Shown in pieces: positions 49,304-57,630 of a DNA stretch of 64,000 bases; within the stretch, counting starts at the first letter, position 1; every line of letters begins with the position of its first letter. The notes beneath the pieces are model-generated. The model was not told the origin of the DNA. It saw only the letters and a program-made list of their open reading frames with translations, and did no database searches. The stretch covers positions 62,001-126,000 of the forward strand of contig NZ_JARJBB010000001.1 of NCBI RefSeq assembly GCF_029269835.1. The letters run 5' to 3'. The DNA comes from Streptomyces tropicalis. Lineage in GTDB: Bacteria; Actinomycetota; Actinomycetes; Streptomycetales; Streptomycetaceae. The translations under genes and the position numbers were made by a program.

Positions 49304-49576
49304 TCAGGCGGCGTCGCCCAGAGGGACCTTCCCCGCCGCGGAGGCCGGCCGGCCGAACGACGAGAGGGCCGGGGCGGCCGCCGGAGCGCTCCGGCCGTCC
49401 TGTTCCCGGGGCGGGATGGCGCCCCGCCCGAGCAGCGCCTGGATGCGGCGCACGCAGCCGCCGCAGTCCGTGCCGGCCTTGCAGGCGGAGGCGATCTGGC
49501 GAGGGGTGCACGCACCGCGCTCGGCGTGCTGCTGCACCTGCTGCTCGGTGATCCCGAAGCAACTGCAGACGTACAC
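49304..49576 (-). CDS. bfd: Bacterioferritin-associated ferredoxin (Bfd-like)
   Basis: 90 aa. Four Cys (C-S-C near the start and C-x6-C-x2-C, in CSCFGITEQQV and DCGGCVRRI) bind a [2Fe-2S] cluster used to reduce and release iron from bacterioferritin. GTG 49576 (start VYVCSCFG) is chosen because GGGAGGTG stands 6-7 nt before it; the GTG at 49585 would touch its own ribosome site. The last 35 residues are an Ala/Pro/Gly tail beyond the usual 60-65 aa. Iron box upstream. Confidence 0.9.
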   Translation of the reverse strand: MYVCSCFGITEQQVQQHAERGACTPRQIASACKAGTDCGGCVRRIQALLGRGAIPPREQDGRSAPAAAPALSSFGRPASAAGKVPLGDAA

Positions 49577-49639
49577 GCGGCTCACCTCCCGCCGGGGTCG
49601 TGGTGGGTGCCGTACCGGGGACCGGGTGGTCCGATCCGG

Positions 49640-49658
49640 TGAGGCAAACCTAACCTTA
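49640..49658 (-). promoter_or_regulatory. Iron box (DmdR/IdeR-like) before bfd
   Basis: Minus-strand TAAGGTTAGGTTTGCCTCA resembles the DmdR/DtxR/IdeR consensus TTAGGTTAGSCTAACCTAA (13 of 19 by my count). It suggests repression when iron is plentiful. Confidence 0.7.
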
Positions 49659-49687
49659 CCCGGCTTGCCCGGACCGCGACAGGGGCG

Positions 49688-49717
49688 GGGGCGCGGACCC
49701 TGTGTGATCCGCGCCCC
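49688..49717. terminator. Terminator after the DAHP synthase gene
   Basis: GGGGCGCGGA (49688-49697) pairs with TCCGCGCCCC (49708-49717); TTTT follows on the plus strand. It lies 30 bp past the DAHP synthase stop and before the bfd promoter. Confidence 0.75.
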
Positions 49718-49746
49718 TTTTCAGCTGTCCGCGCCGGACGGGCGGC

Positions 49747-51099
49747 TCACTGGTCGCGGTACATCTCGGCGACGAGGAAGGCCAGGTCCAGCGACTGGCT
49801 GCGGTTCAGCCGCGGGTCGCAGGCCGTCTCGTAGCGCTGGTGCAGGTCGTCGACGAAGATCTCGTCGCCGCCGCCCACGCACTCGGTGACGTCGTCGCCG
49901 GTCAGCTCCACGTGGATGCCGCCGGGGTGGGTGCCGAGCGCCTTGTGCACCTCGAAGAAGCCCTTGACCTCGTCGAGCACGTCGTCGAAGCGGCGGGTCT
50001 TGTGCCCGGAGGCCGCCTCGAAGGTGTTGCCGTGCATCGGGTCGGTCACCCAGGCCACCGCCGCACCGGACGCCGTGACCTTCTCCACCAGCTCCGGGAG
50101 CCGGTCGCGGATCTTGTCGGCGCCCATGCGGACGATGAAGGTCAGCCGGCCCGGCTCGCGCTCCGGGTCCAGGCGCTCGACGTAGGTGAGCGCCTCCTCC
50201 GGCGTCGTCGTCGGGCCCAGCTTGATGCCGATCGGGTTGCGGATCCTCGAGGCGAACTCGATGTGCGCGCCGTCCAGCTGCCGGGTGCGCTCGCCGATCC
50301 ACACCATGTGCCCGGAGACGTCGTACAGCTGCCCGGTGCGCGAGTCGACGCGGGTGAGCGCGGACTCGTAGTCGAGCAGCAGCGCCTCGTGGGAGGAGAA
50401 GAACTCGACGGTCTTGAACTCCTCCGGGTCGGTGCCGCAGGCCCGCATGAAGTTCAGCGCGTTGTCGATCTCGCGGGCGAGCTGCTCGTAGCGCTGGCCC
50501 GACGGGGAGGACTTCACGAAGTCCTGGTTCCAGGCGTGCACCTGGCGCAGGTCGGCGTAGCCGCCGGTGGTGAAGGCCCGCACCAGGTTCAGCGTCGAGG
50601 CGGAGGCGTGGTACATCCGCTTCAGGCGCTCGGGGTCCGGGACCCGCGACTCCTCGGTGAAGTCGAAGCCGTTGACCGAGTCGCCGCGGTAGGTCGGCAG
50701 GGTCACGCCGTCGCGGGTCTCGGTGGGCTTGGAGCGCGGCTTGGAGTACTGGCCGGCGATGCGGCCGACCTTCACGACCGGCACCGAGGCGGCGTACGTC
50801 AGCACGGCGCCCATCTGGAGCAGGGTCTTGAGCTTGTTGCGGATCTGGTCGGCGGACACCGCGTCGAAGGCCTCGGCGCAGTCGCCGCCCTGGAGGAGGA
50901 ACGCCTCTCCCCTGGCGACGGCCGCCATCCGGGCGCGCAGCTGGTCGCACTCGCCCGCGAAGACGAGCGGCGGATACGACTCGAGGTCCGCGATCACTGC
51001 GCGCAGAGCCTCGGTGTCGGGGTACTCGGGCTGCTGCGCCGCGGGCAGGTTTCGCCAGGTGTTGCCAGCGCTCGCGCTGGGCTTAGCGTTCACGGTCAC
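49747..51099 (-). CDS. aroH: 3-deoxy-7-phosphoheptulonate synthase, class II
   Basis: 450 aa. First step of the shikimate pathway: condenses PEP and erythrose 4-phosphate to DAHP. Class II (plant-like) family: LVFAGECDQLRARMAAVARGEAFLLQGGDCAEAF, VGRIAGQYSKPRS, WIGERTRQLDGAHIEF, TFIVRMGADKIRDRLPELV and DPMHGNTFEA. GTG 51099 starts VTVNAKPSA; a GTG two codons later is possible. TAAGGT 7 nt upstream suggests a leaderless mRNA. The chorismate user trpEG lies 1.7 kb away. Confidence 0.95.
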   Translation of the reverse strand: MTVNAKPSASAGNTWRNLPAAQQPEYPDTEALRAVIADLESYPPLVFAGECDQLRARMAAVARGEAFLLQGGDCAEAFDAVSADQIRNKLKTLLQMGAVLTYAASVPVVKVGRIAGQYSKPRSKPTETRDGVTLPTYRGDSVNGFDFTEESRVPDPERLKRMYHASASTLNLVRAFTTGGYADLRQVHAWNQDFVKSSPSGQRYEQLAREIDNALNFMRACGTDPEEFKTVEFFSSHEALLLDYESALTRVDSRTGQLYDVSGHMVWIGERTRQLDGAHIEFASRIRNPIGIKLGPTTTPEEALTYVERLDPEREPGRLTFIVRMGADKIRDRLPELVEKVTASGAAVAWVTDPMHGNTFEAASGHKTRRFDDVLDEVKGFFEVHKALGTHPGGIHVELTGDDVTECVGGGDEIFVDDLHQRYETACDPRLNRSQSLDLAFLVAEMYRDQ

Positions 51100-51228
51100 C
51101 TCGTAAACCTTACGTGGTCGCCGGACCGTCCCCCTCATCCGCCCATCAAATGAGACAGACCGTACTCGATGGCGGACGGGGGAATTCCGGATCCGGTCGC
51201 GCCGGTACCCCGGTGCCCCGGTCCGGGG

Positions 51229-52458
51229 TCAGGAGGTGCCGGTCCCCACGTCCAGCTGGTCCCGGTCGATGTTGATCGTCGCTCCGCCGTAGGACTCGGT
51301 GCGGTTCCCGGCGTACTGGTGGACGCGCTGGTGGGCGCGCCACAGGGCGGCCGGGAGGACCGCGTCCTCGGTGCTGTCGTCGTCGTTCCAGCGCGCGAAG
51401 TGGATGACGTCGGGCAGCGTGGCCGTCCTCGCGTTCGCCACCAGGTCCGAGACCAGCGAGGAGGCGCTGCCGTACGCGCCGGAGCGGTAGCCCAGCTCGT
51501 GCAGGCGCGCGGTCCAGGCGCCCAGGTAGCCGAGCACCCGGGCGGTGACGGAGGCGCCGGGGGTGTACTGCTCCAGGTCGTTGTAGATCACCGTGCCCTT
51601 GCCCAGGCCCAGCGCGGCGGCCTGGGCGGCCGCGTCCTCGGCGGCGTCCCTGCCCTGCGGCGCCGGGTCGGTGATGGCGGCGCAGCCGTCCGAGCAGCTG
51701 CCCGCTCCGGACGACGGCTGCGGGCCGACGTAGAGCGGGAAGAAGCGCCAGCCGGCCGCGAACTGCGTCAGCACCCACTGCGCGGTGAGCCTCGCCTGCG
51801 CGCAGGCCCGGTTGACGCCCCCGATGTAGATGCCGACGGCACCGTAGGGGGAGCCGGACTTCCAGGCGCCCATGGACGCCTGGCCCGGGGCGGTGCAGGC
51901 GTCGAAACCGCGGCCCCGGTGGGTGGTCGCCACGGCGGGGAGGGTGAGCGAGGCCGGCGTCGCGGCCGGCTGCTCGGTGCGGGCGGCGGCGACCGGCAGG
52001 CCGGCGCTGCTCAGCACCTGGCGGACGGCCTCGCGGTCGTCGCCGTAGGGGGCCGTGACGGCGATGCCGTCGCCGGTCGCGCGGTAGACGCGGGCGGCCC
52101 GGTTCTCGGTCACCGAGCTCTTCGTGCCGGTGGCGGCCGGCTGCGCCCACAGGGACTCGGTGCGGCCCACGATCCGGGCCGGGCAGTCCTGCTGGTCGCC
52201 GGGGGTGCCCAGGTAGACGGCGTGCCGGTCGAAGCGGACACAGGCGGACGGGTTCTCGTCGAGGTCCACGACCTGCCAGTCGGCGGGGACGGTGAAGGTG
52301 TGGCCGCGGTACTCGACGGTCTTCGTGCCGCCGGACGCGGCGCGGGCACTGCCGGACACGCCCGTGCCGAGGGCCGCGCACGCGGCCAGCGCGGTGAGGG
52401 CGGAGAGGGCGCGGCGGGAGGTGCGGGCGGCGGCCCGTGTCGGGCGCGGTGCGGGCAT
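51229..52458 (-). CDS. Secreted DUF1906 (glycoside-hydrolase-like) protein
   Basis: 409 aa. N-terminal signal peptide (RTSRRALSALTALAACAALGTGVSGSARA, cut after about residue 39). A 140-residue domain of unknown type follows, then the DUF1906 TIM-barrel-like domain from RGRGFDACTAPGQASMGAWKSGSPYGAVGIYIGG to the end, with VIYNDLEQYTP and YRSGAYGSASSLV. DUF1906 proteins are thought to act on cell wall or polysaccharide; activity is unproven. The ATG at 52458 has GAGGAG 7 nt upstream. Divergent from the trp leader. Confidence 0.9.
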   Translation of the reverse strand: MPAPRPTRAAARTSRRALSALTALAACAALGTGVSGSARAASGGTKTVEYRGHTFTVPADWQVVDLDENPSACVRFDRHAVYLGTPGDQQDCPARIVGRTESLWAQPAATGTKSSVTENRAARVYRATGDGIAVTAPYGDDREAVRQVLSSAGLPVAAARTEQPAATPASLTLPAVATTHRGRGFDACTAPGQASMGAWKSGSPYGAVGIYIGGVNRACAQARLTAQWVLTQFAAGWRFFPLYVGPQPSSGAGSCSDGCAAITDPAPQGRDAAEDAAAQAAALGLGKGTVIYNDLEQYTPGASVTARVLGYLGAWTARLHELGYRSGAYGSASSLVSDLVANARTATLPDVIHFARWNDDDSTEDAVLPAALWRAHQRVHQYAGNRTESYGGATINIDRDQLDVGTGTS

Positions 52459-52607
52459 GGGGTACTCCTCGGTCGGGCGCGGCGCGCTGCGGGATGCCGG
52501 GGGCGCGGGTCGGCGCGGGTGACGGTCGCCCTCCTTCCACCCGGGCCGGGCGCCGGAAACCGACTGTGGTGCGTCCGGGCGAGGGCCGGCCGGGGTGGGT
52601 CGTGGGA

Positions 52608-52613
52608 TAGGGT
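52608..52613 (+). promoter_or_regulatory. -10 box of the trp leader
   Basis: TAGGGT ends 6 nt before the leader-peptide ATG, so transcription probably starts at that ATG. No good -35 is visible. Confidence 0.5.
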
Positions 52614-52619
52614 GCGGGC

Positions 52620-52682
52620 ATGATCGCGCACCCGACCCGTATCCAGAACTGGTGGTGGACCGCTTCTCCGGCGGCCCGCTGA
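52620..52682 (+). CDS. trpL: Trp leader peptide
   Basis: 20 codons with three consecutive Trp codons at 52650-52658 (residues 11-13, NWWWT), ending in TGA at 52680-52682. Three adjacent Trp codons in so small a peptide, directly upstream of anthranilate synthase and a hairpin, mark it as an attenuation leader. Too short for ordinary gene calling. Probably translated from a leaderless mRNA. Confidence 0.92.
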   Translation: MIAHPTRIQNWWWTASPAAR

Positions 52683-52703
52683 CTGCGCGTATCCCACACT
52701 TCG

Positions 52704-52730
52704 CGAAGGCCGCCCGAGGGGCGGCCTTCG
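52704..52730 (+). terminator. Attenuator terminator of the trp leader
   Basis: CGAAGGCCGCC (52704-52714) pairs perfectly with GGCGGCCTTCG (52720-52730). A competing element GGCGGCC (52670-52676) is complementary to GGCCGCC (52708-52714), so it forms the antiterminator when a ribosome stalls on the Trp codons. There is no U tract, which is normal for the genus. Confidence 0.88.
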
Positions 52731-52794
52731 GCGTTCGTGCGGCCGGCCGTTCCTCCCCGATCAGCGAGACCCGCTCCCGACGGAAGAGGAACCG

Positions 52795-54675
52795 ATGGAC
52801 CTGGCGCACCTGCTTCACGACGACCGCCCGTTCGCCCTGCTGCGCCGCCGCACCCCCGGCCGCGACCACGACGTGGTGGAGGTCCTGCGCGGACCGGTCA
52901 CCACCTGCGAGACGCTGGCCGAACTGCCCGGCGAGTGCCTCGCGCTGCTGCCGTTCCGGCAGATCCGCGAGCGTGGCTTCGAGGTGCGCGACGACGGCAC
53001 CCCGCTGGCGGTGCTCACACCCGAGGAGCGGTACGAGGTCCCGCTGGCCGGGGCACTGGCCGCGCTGCCCGCGCACGGTGTGCGGGTCGAGGACGGCGGC
53101 TTCGACGTCCCCGACGAGGAGTACGCGGAGACCGTCGGACGGGTGCTGCGCGACGAGATCGGCACCGGCGAGGGCGCGAACTTCGTGATCCGGCGGACGT
53201 ACCGGGGGTGGATCGAGGGGTACTCCCGCGCGGACGCCCTGGCCCTGTTCCGGCGGCTGCTGGAGGGCGAGCGGGGGGCGTACTGGACGTTCGTCGTGCA
53301 CACCGGGGACCGGACGCTCGTCGGGGCGAGCCCGGAGGTGCACGTCCGGATGTCGGGCGGCACCGTCGTCATGAACCCGATCAGCGGCACCTACCGCTAC
53401 CCCTCCGGGGGGCCGACCCCCGAGCACCTGCTCGGCTTCCTCGCGGACGGCAAGGAGATCGAGGAGCTGTCGATGGTCGTCGACGAGGAGCTCAAGATGA
53501 TGTGCACGGTCGGCGACCGGGGCGGGGTCGTCGTCGGGCCGCGCCTGAAGGAGATGGCGCACCTGGCGCACACCGAGTACGAGCTTCGCGGCCGGTCCTC
53601 GCTGGACGTGCGCGAGGTGCTGCGGGAGACCATGTTCGCGGCGACCGTCACCGGGTCGCCGGTGCAGAACGCCTGCCGGGTCATCGAGCGCCACGAGTCC
53701 GGTGGCCGCGGCTACTACGCCGGGGCGCTCGCCCTGCTCGGCCGGGACGGCGCGGGTGCGCAGACCCTCGACTCCCCCATCCTCATCCGCACCGCCGACA
53801 TCGACGCCGCCGGACGGCTGCGGGTGCCGGTGGGCGCCACGCTGGTGCGCGGCTCGGACCCGGCGGGCGAGGTGGCGGAGACCCATGCGAAGGCGGCCGG
53901 GGTCCTGGCGGCGCTGGGGGTGCGGCCCGGCCGGCCGGCGGCGGAGCGGGCGCGGCCGCGGCTCGCCGACGACCCCCGGGTGCGGGCGGCGCTGGACGGG
54001 CGGCGGGCCTCGCTGGCGCCGTTCTGGCTGCGGATGCAGGAGCAGCCGGCCGGGCCCGCCGGCCACGCCCTGGTGGTGGACGGCGAGGACACCTTCACCG
54101 CGATGCTCGCGCACCTGCTGCGGTCCGCCGGACTCGCGGTCACCGTCCGCCGCTACGACGATCCGGGGCTGCGGGAGGCGGTGGCGGCGCACGAGGGGCC
54201 GGTGGTCCTCGGGCCCGGCCCCGGCGACCCGGGCGATCCGGACGACCCCAGGATGCGCGTGCTGCGCGCGCTGGCCGCCGGGCTGATCCGCGAGCGGCGC
54301 AACGGCGTCCTCGGCGTCTGCCTCGGGCACGAGCTGATCGCGGCCGAGCTGGGCCTGGAGATCACCCGGAAGGACGTGCCGCAGCAGGGGGCGCAGGAGA
54401 CGATCGACCTGTTCGGCCGGGCCGAGACGGTGGGCTTCTACAACAGCTTCACGGCCCGCTGCGACGACGCGGCCCGGGAGGAGCTCGCCGCCCACGGCGT
54501 GTCGGTCGCCCGCGCCGCGAACGGGGAGGTGCACGCGCTGCGCGGCCCCGGCTTCGCCGGAGTGCAGTTCCACCCGGAGTCGGTGCTGACGCTGAACGGG
54601 GTGGCGATCGTGCGGGAGCTGGTGGGTCAGTTGCGCGGCACGAGCACGTTCTCCGAGCGGCGGCCCGCCTTGTAG
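52795..54675 (+). CDS. trpEG: Anthranilate synthase, fused TrpE-TrpG
   Basis: 626 aa. Converts chorismate and glutamine to anthranilate. The chorismate-binding domain (residues 1-415) has MNPISGTYR, EELSMVVDEELKMMCTVGDRGG and ETMFAATVTGSPVQNACRVI. The glutamine amidotransferase domain (about 430-626) has GPGPGDP, Cys509 in GVCLGHE, and H593/E595 in FHPES. Single-chain fusions occur in Streptomyces and rhizobia. ATG 52795 follows AGAGGA. Controlled by the upstream attenuator. The 3' end overlaps the convergent dehydrogenase gene by 49 bp. Confidence 0.96.
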   Translation: MDLAHLLHDDRPFALLRRRTPGRDHDVVEVLRGPVTTCETLAELPGECLALLPFRQIRERGFEVRDDGTPLAVLTPEERYEVPLAGALAALPAHGVRVEDGGFDVPDEEYAETVGRVLRDEIGTGEGANFVIRRTYRGWIEGYSRADALALFRRLLEGERGAYWTFVVHTGDRTLVGASPEVHVRMSGGTVVMNPISGTYRYPSGGPTPEHLLGFLADGKEIEELSMVVDEELKMMCTVGDRGGVVVGPRLKEMAHLAHTEYELRGRSSLDVREVLRETMFAATVTGSPVQNACRVIERHESGGRGYYAGALALLGRDGAGAQTLDSPILIRTADIDAAGRLRVPVGATLVRGSDPAGEVAETHAKAAGVLAALGVRPGRPAAERARPRLADDPRVRAALDGRRASLAPFWLRMQEQPAGPAGHALVVDGEDTFTAMLAHLLRSAGLAVTVRRYDDPGLREAVAAHEGPVVLGPGPGDPGDPDDPRMRVLRALAAGLIRERRNGVLGVCLGHELIAAELGLEITRKDVPQQGAQETIDLFGRAETVGFYNSFTARCDDAAREELAAHGVSVARAANGEVHALRGPGFAGVQFHPESVLTLNGVAIVRELVGQLRGTSTFSERRPAL

Positions 54676-55622
54676 TCGAGGACGTTGCGCACCGTGGTGT
54701 CGACGATCTGCCGGACGGCGTCCTCGGTGTAGTACGCCTGGTGGGAGGTGACCAGGACGTTGGGGAAGGTGACCAGGCGGGCCAGGGCGTCGTCCTTCAC
54801 GGGCCGCAGCGCCGGGTCGAGGGGGAAATGGCCCGCCTCCGCCTCGTAGACGTCGAGGCCGACGCCGGTGAAGCGGCCCTCGTGCAGCTCGGAGACGAGG
54901 GCCGCGGTGTCGATCAGTCCGCCGCGGCCGGAGTTCACCAGGATCGCGTCGTCCTTCATCGTCTTCAGCGCGCCGGCGTCGATGAGGTCGTGCGTCTCCG
55001 GCATCAGCGGGACGTGCAGGCTGACCAGGTCGGACTCGGCGAGGAGCTGGTCCCGGGACACGTACTTCATGCCCAGCTGCATGCAGGCCGGGTTCTCGGC
55101 GACGTCCCAGCCGAGCAGCCGCATGCCGAAGCCGTGGGCGATCCGGGCGAACGCCTCGCCGATCTTGCCGGTGCCGAACACCCCGGCGGTGCGGCCGTGC
55201 AGGTCGCGGCCCATCAGGCCGTCGAGCCGGAAGTCGAGGTCACGGGTGCGGTTCGAGGCCCGCACGATGCGCCGGTTGACGGCGAGGGCGAGGGTCCAGG
55301 CGAACTCGGCGACCGCGTGGGGCGAGTAGGACGTCACGCGGGCCACGGTCAGGCCCAGCTCCTCGGCGACCCGCAGGTCGACGTTGCCGAAGCCGGTGGA
55401 GCGCTGGGCGATCATCCGCGTGCCGCCGGCCGCGAGGATCTCCAGGGTGTCCGGGCCGAGGTCGGCGTACACGCTGCTGGAGACCACCTCGGCGCCCGCC
55501 GCGACGGGGGCGGTGTCCCGGTCGAGGGTGATGCCCAGGCAGCGGACCGCGTGGTGGTCCCGGAACGCCTGCACGATCAGCGGCTTCTCGTCGGCTTGCA
55601 CACCGAAGGCGAGGATCTCCAC
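54627..55622 (-). CDS. D-2-hydroxyacid dehydrogenase (D-lactate dehydrogenase-like)
   Basis: 331 aa. NAD loop GVFGTGKIGEAFARIAHGFGM (about 148-168); substrate and catalytic residues lie in RSTGFGNVD, VNSGRGGLIDTAALV and the His of LVTSHQAYYTEDAV. The pattern resembles fermentative LdhA, which makes D-lactate from pyruvate. GTG start at 55622. The 3' end runs 49 bp into trpEG on the other strand. It lies downstream of pfkA on the same strand (71 bp gap). Confidence 0.92.
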   Translation of the reverse strand: MEILAFGVQADEKPLIVQAFRDHHAVRCLGITLDRDTAPVAAGAEVVSSSVYADLGPDTLEILAAGGTRMIAQRSTGFGNVDLRVAEELGLTVARVTSYSPHAVAEFAWTLALAVNRRIVRASNRTRDLDFRLDGLMGRDLHGRTAGVFGTGKIGEAFARIAHGFGMRLLGWDVAENPACMQLGMKYVSRDQLLAESDLVSLHVPLMPETHDLIDAGALKTMKDDAILVNSGRGGLIDTAALVSELHEGRFTGVGLDVYEAEAGHFPLDPALRPVKDDALARLVTFPNVLVTSHQAYYTEDAVRQIVDTTVRNVLDYKAGRRSENVLVPRN

Positions 55623-55693
55623 GGTTGCTCCCGTTCGATGGGGTTATGGGCCGAGAATACGGCCCACAACCCCGCGGCGCCGGGACGCCGGCG

Positions 55694-56722
55694 TCAGCCG
55701 AAGAAGACCCCGGCCTCCTGGTAGAGCGCCGGGTCGACGGTCTTCAGCCTGGCGGTGGCCTCCGCGATCGGGACCCGGACGACGTCGGTGCCGCGCAGGG
55801 CGACCATCTTCCCGAAGTCGCGGTCGCGCACGCAGTCCACGGCGTGCAGTCCGAAGCGGGTGGCGAGCCAGCGGTCGAAGGCGCTGGGCGTGCCGCCGCG
55901 CTGGATGTGGCCGAGGACGGTGGTGCGGGCCTCCTTGCCGGTGCGCCGCTCGATCTCCTTGGCGAGCCACTCGCCGATCCCGGACAGCCGCACGTGCCCG
56001 AAGGAGTCCCGGGACGCGTCCTTGAGCACCATCTCGCCGTCCTTCGGCATGGCCCCCTCGGCGACGACCACGATCGGGGCGTACGACGCCTTGAAGCGGG
56101 AGGTGATCCAGGCGCACACCTGGTCCGGGTCGAAGCGCTGCTCGGGGATGAGGATGACGTTGGCGCCGCCGGCCAGTCCGGAGTGCAGGGCGATCCAGCC
56201 GGCGTGACGGCCCATCACCTCGCAGACCAGGACCCGCATGTGGGACTCGGCGGTGGTGTGCAGCCGGTCGATGGCCTCGGTGGCGATGCCGACGGCGGTG
56301 TCGAAGCCGAAGGTGTAGTCGGTGGCCGACAGGTCGTTGTCGATGGTCTTCGGCACACCGACGCAGGGCACGCCGTACTCGTCGGACAGCCGGGCCGCCA
56401 CGCCGAGCGTGTCCTCGCCGCCGATCGCGACGAGCGCCTCGACCTCCAGCTTGGCGAGGTTGTCCTTGATCCGCCGGATGCCGCCCTCCTGCTTGAGGGG
56501 GTTGGTGCGCGAGGAGCCGAGGATGGTGCCGCCGCGGGGCAGGATGCCGCGCACCGCGGGGATGTCGAGGCGGACCGTGTCCCCCTCCATGGGTCCGCGC
56601 CAGCCGTCCCGGAAGCCGACGAAGTCGTAGCCGTACTCCTGCACGCCCTTGCGGACGACACCCCGGATGACGGCGTTGAGCCCGGGGCAGTCGCCGCCTC
56701 CGGTCAGTACTCCGACCCGCAT
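55694..56722 (-). CDS. pfkA: 6-phosphofructokinase (PfkA family, group with PPi-type residues)
   Basis: 342 aa. Phosphorylates fructose 6-phosphate. GGGDCPGLNAVIRG at 8-21, PKTIDNDL with catalytic D128, and MGRHAGWIAL are family motifs. ATP enzymes of the E. coli type have Gly104 (GGDGS) and Gly124, whereas here GGEDT gives D104 and VPKTIDND gives K125, the residues usual in pyrophosphate-dependent enzymes. Streptomyces has several pfkA copies and at least one is ATP-dependent. Phosphoryl donor uncertain. The ATG follows AAGGGA. Confidence 0.92.
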   Translation of the reverse strand: MRVGVLTGGGDCPGLNAVIRGVVRKGVQEYGYDFVGFRDGWRGPMEGDTVRLDIPAVRGILPRGGTILGSSRTNPLKQEGGIRRIKDNLAKLEVEALVAIGGEDTLGVAARLSDEYGVPCVGVPKTIDNDLSATDYTFGFDTAVGIATEAIDRLHTTAESHMRVLVCEVMGRHAGWIALHSGLAGGANVILIPEQRFDPDQVCAWITSRFKASYAPIVVVAEGAMPKDGEMVLKDASRDSFGHVRLSGIGEWLAKEIERRTGKEARTTVLGHIQRGGTPSAFDRWLATRFGLHAVDCVRDRDFGKMVALRGTDVVRVPIAEATARLKTVDPALYQEAGVFFG

Positions 56723-56768
56723 GGAAATGTCCCTTCGCCGCGGTTGCCTGATACGGGCCACGCTAATG

Positions 56769-56782
56769 GTGACGCAGGTCAC
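56769..56782. promoter_or_regulatory. Dyad in the pfkA promoter region
   Basis: GTGAC-GCAG-GTCAC is an inverted repeat 47 bp before the pfkA ATG. Minus-strand TTGACC (near 56797) could be a -35 box. The regulator is unknown. Confidence 0.4.
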
Positions 56783-56886
56783 TGCGGCATGGGCGGGACG
56801 GTCAATTCCGGTGAAATGTCCGGTAGTTGATCACAGCAAAACCACTCGGACGAGCTACCTCGCCGTGCGTGCGCATTGACGCGCCG

Positions 56887-57630
56887 TCACTCCTCGTCGA
56901 GTCCGCGTTCGATGGCGTACCGCACCAGCTCCACGCGGTTGTGCAGCTGGAGCTTGCCCAGGGTGTTCTGGACGTGGTTCTGCACCGTGCGGTGGGAGAT
57001 GACCAGGCGCTCCGCGATCTGCTTGTAGCTCAGGCCCTTGGCCACCAGGCGCAGCACCTCCGTCTCGCGGTCGGTGAGCCGGGGCGCCCTCGGCTCGACG
57101 GCGCCCCCCGCCGGCGCCGGCTCCGCGGCGAGGCGGCGGTACTCGCCGAGGACCAGCCCCGCCAGGCCCGGGGTGAACACCGCGTCGCCGGCGGCCGTGC
57201 GGCGCACCGCGTCCAGCAGCTCCCCGGTGGAGGCCGACTTCAGCAGGTAGCCGGTCGCGCCGGACTTCACCGCCTCCAGGACGTCGGCGTGCTCGCCGCT
57301 GGCGGACAGCACCAGCACCCGCAGCGCCGGGTCGGCGGCGACCAGCTCCTTGCACACCTGGACGCCGGGCCTGGCCGGCAGGTTGAGGTCGAGGACCAGC
57401 ACGTCCGGGGCGGCCGCCCGCGCCCGGCGCACCGCCTGCTCACCGTCGCCGGCGGTGGCGACGACATCGAAGCCGGCCTCGGCCAGGTCCCGGGCGACGG
57501 CGTCCCGCCACATCGGGTGGTCGTCGACCACCATCACCCTGATCGGGCCCGGCCCGCCGTCCGCGCCGGCCCCGTCCGGACCGCCGCCCGCCGCCGTGTC
57601 CTGCCCGACGCCCGTGTCCTCGCCGCTCAT
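56887..57630 (-). CDS. Two-component response regulator, NarL/FixJ type
   Basis: 247 aa. After a 29-residue Gly/Asp-rich lead comes a receiver domain with D36/D37, phospho-acceptor D81 (VLDLNLP) and the Lys of GYLLKSAS. A LuxR-type helix-turn-helix follows (LTDRETEVLRLVAKGLSYKQIAERLVISHRTVQNHVQNTLGKL). The ATG overlaps the kinase stop (ATGA). Partner of the histidine kinase just upstream. The pfkA gene, 164 bp downstream on the same strand, is a possible but unproven target. Confidence 0.95.
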   Translation of the reverse strand: MSGEDTGVGQDTAAGGGPDGAGADGGPGPIRVMVVDDHPMWRDAVARDLAEAGFDVVATAGDGEQAVRRARAAAPDVLVLDLNLPARPGVQVCKELVAADPALRVLVLSASGEHADVLEAVKSGATGYLLKSASTGELLDAVRRTAAGDAVFTPGLAGLVLGEYRRLAAEPAPAGGAVEPRAPRLTDRETEVLRLVAKGLSYKQIAERLVISHRTVQNHVQNTLGKLQLHNRVELVRYAIERGLDEE

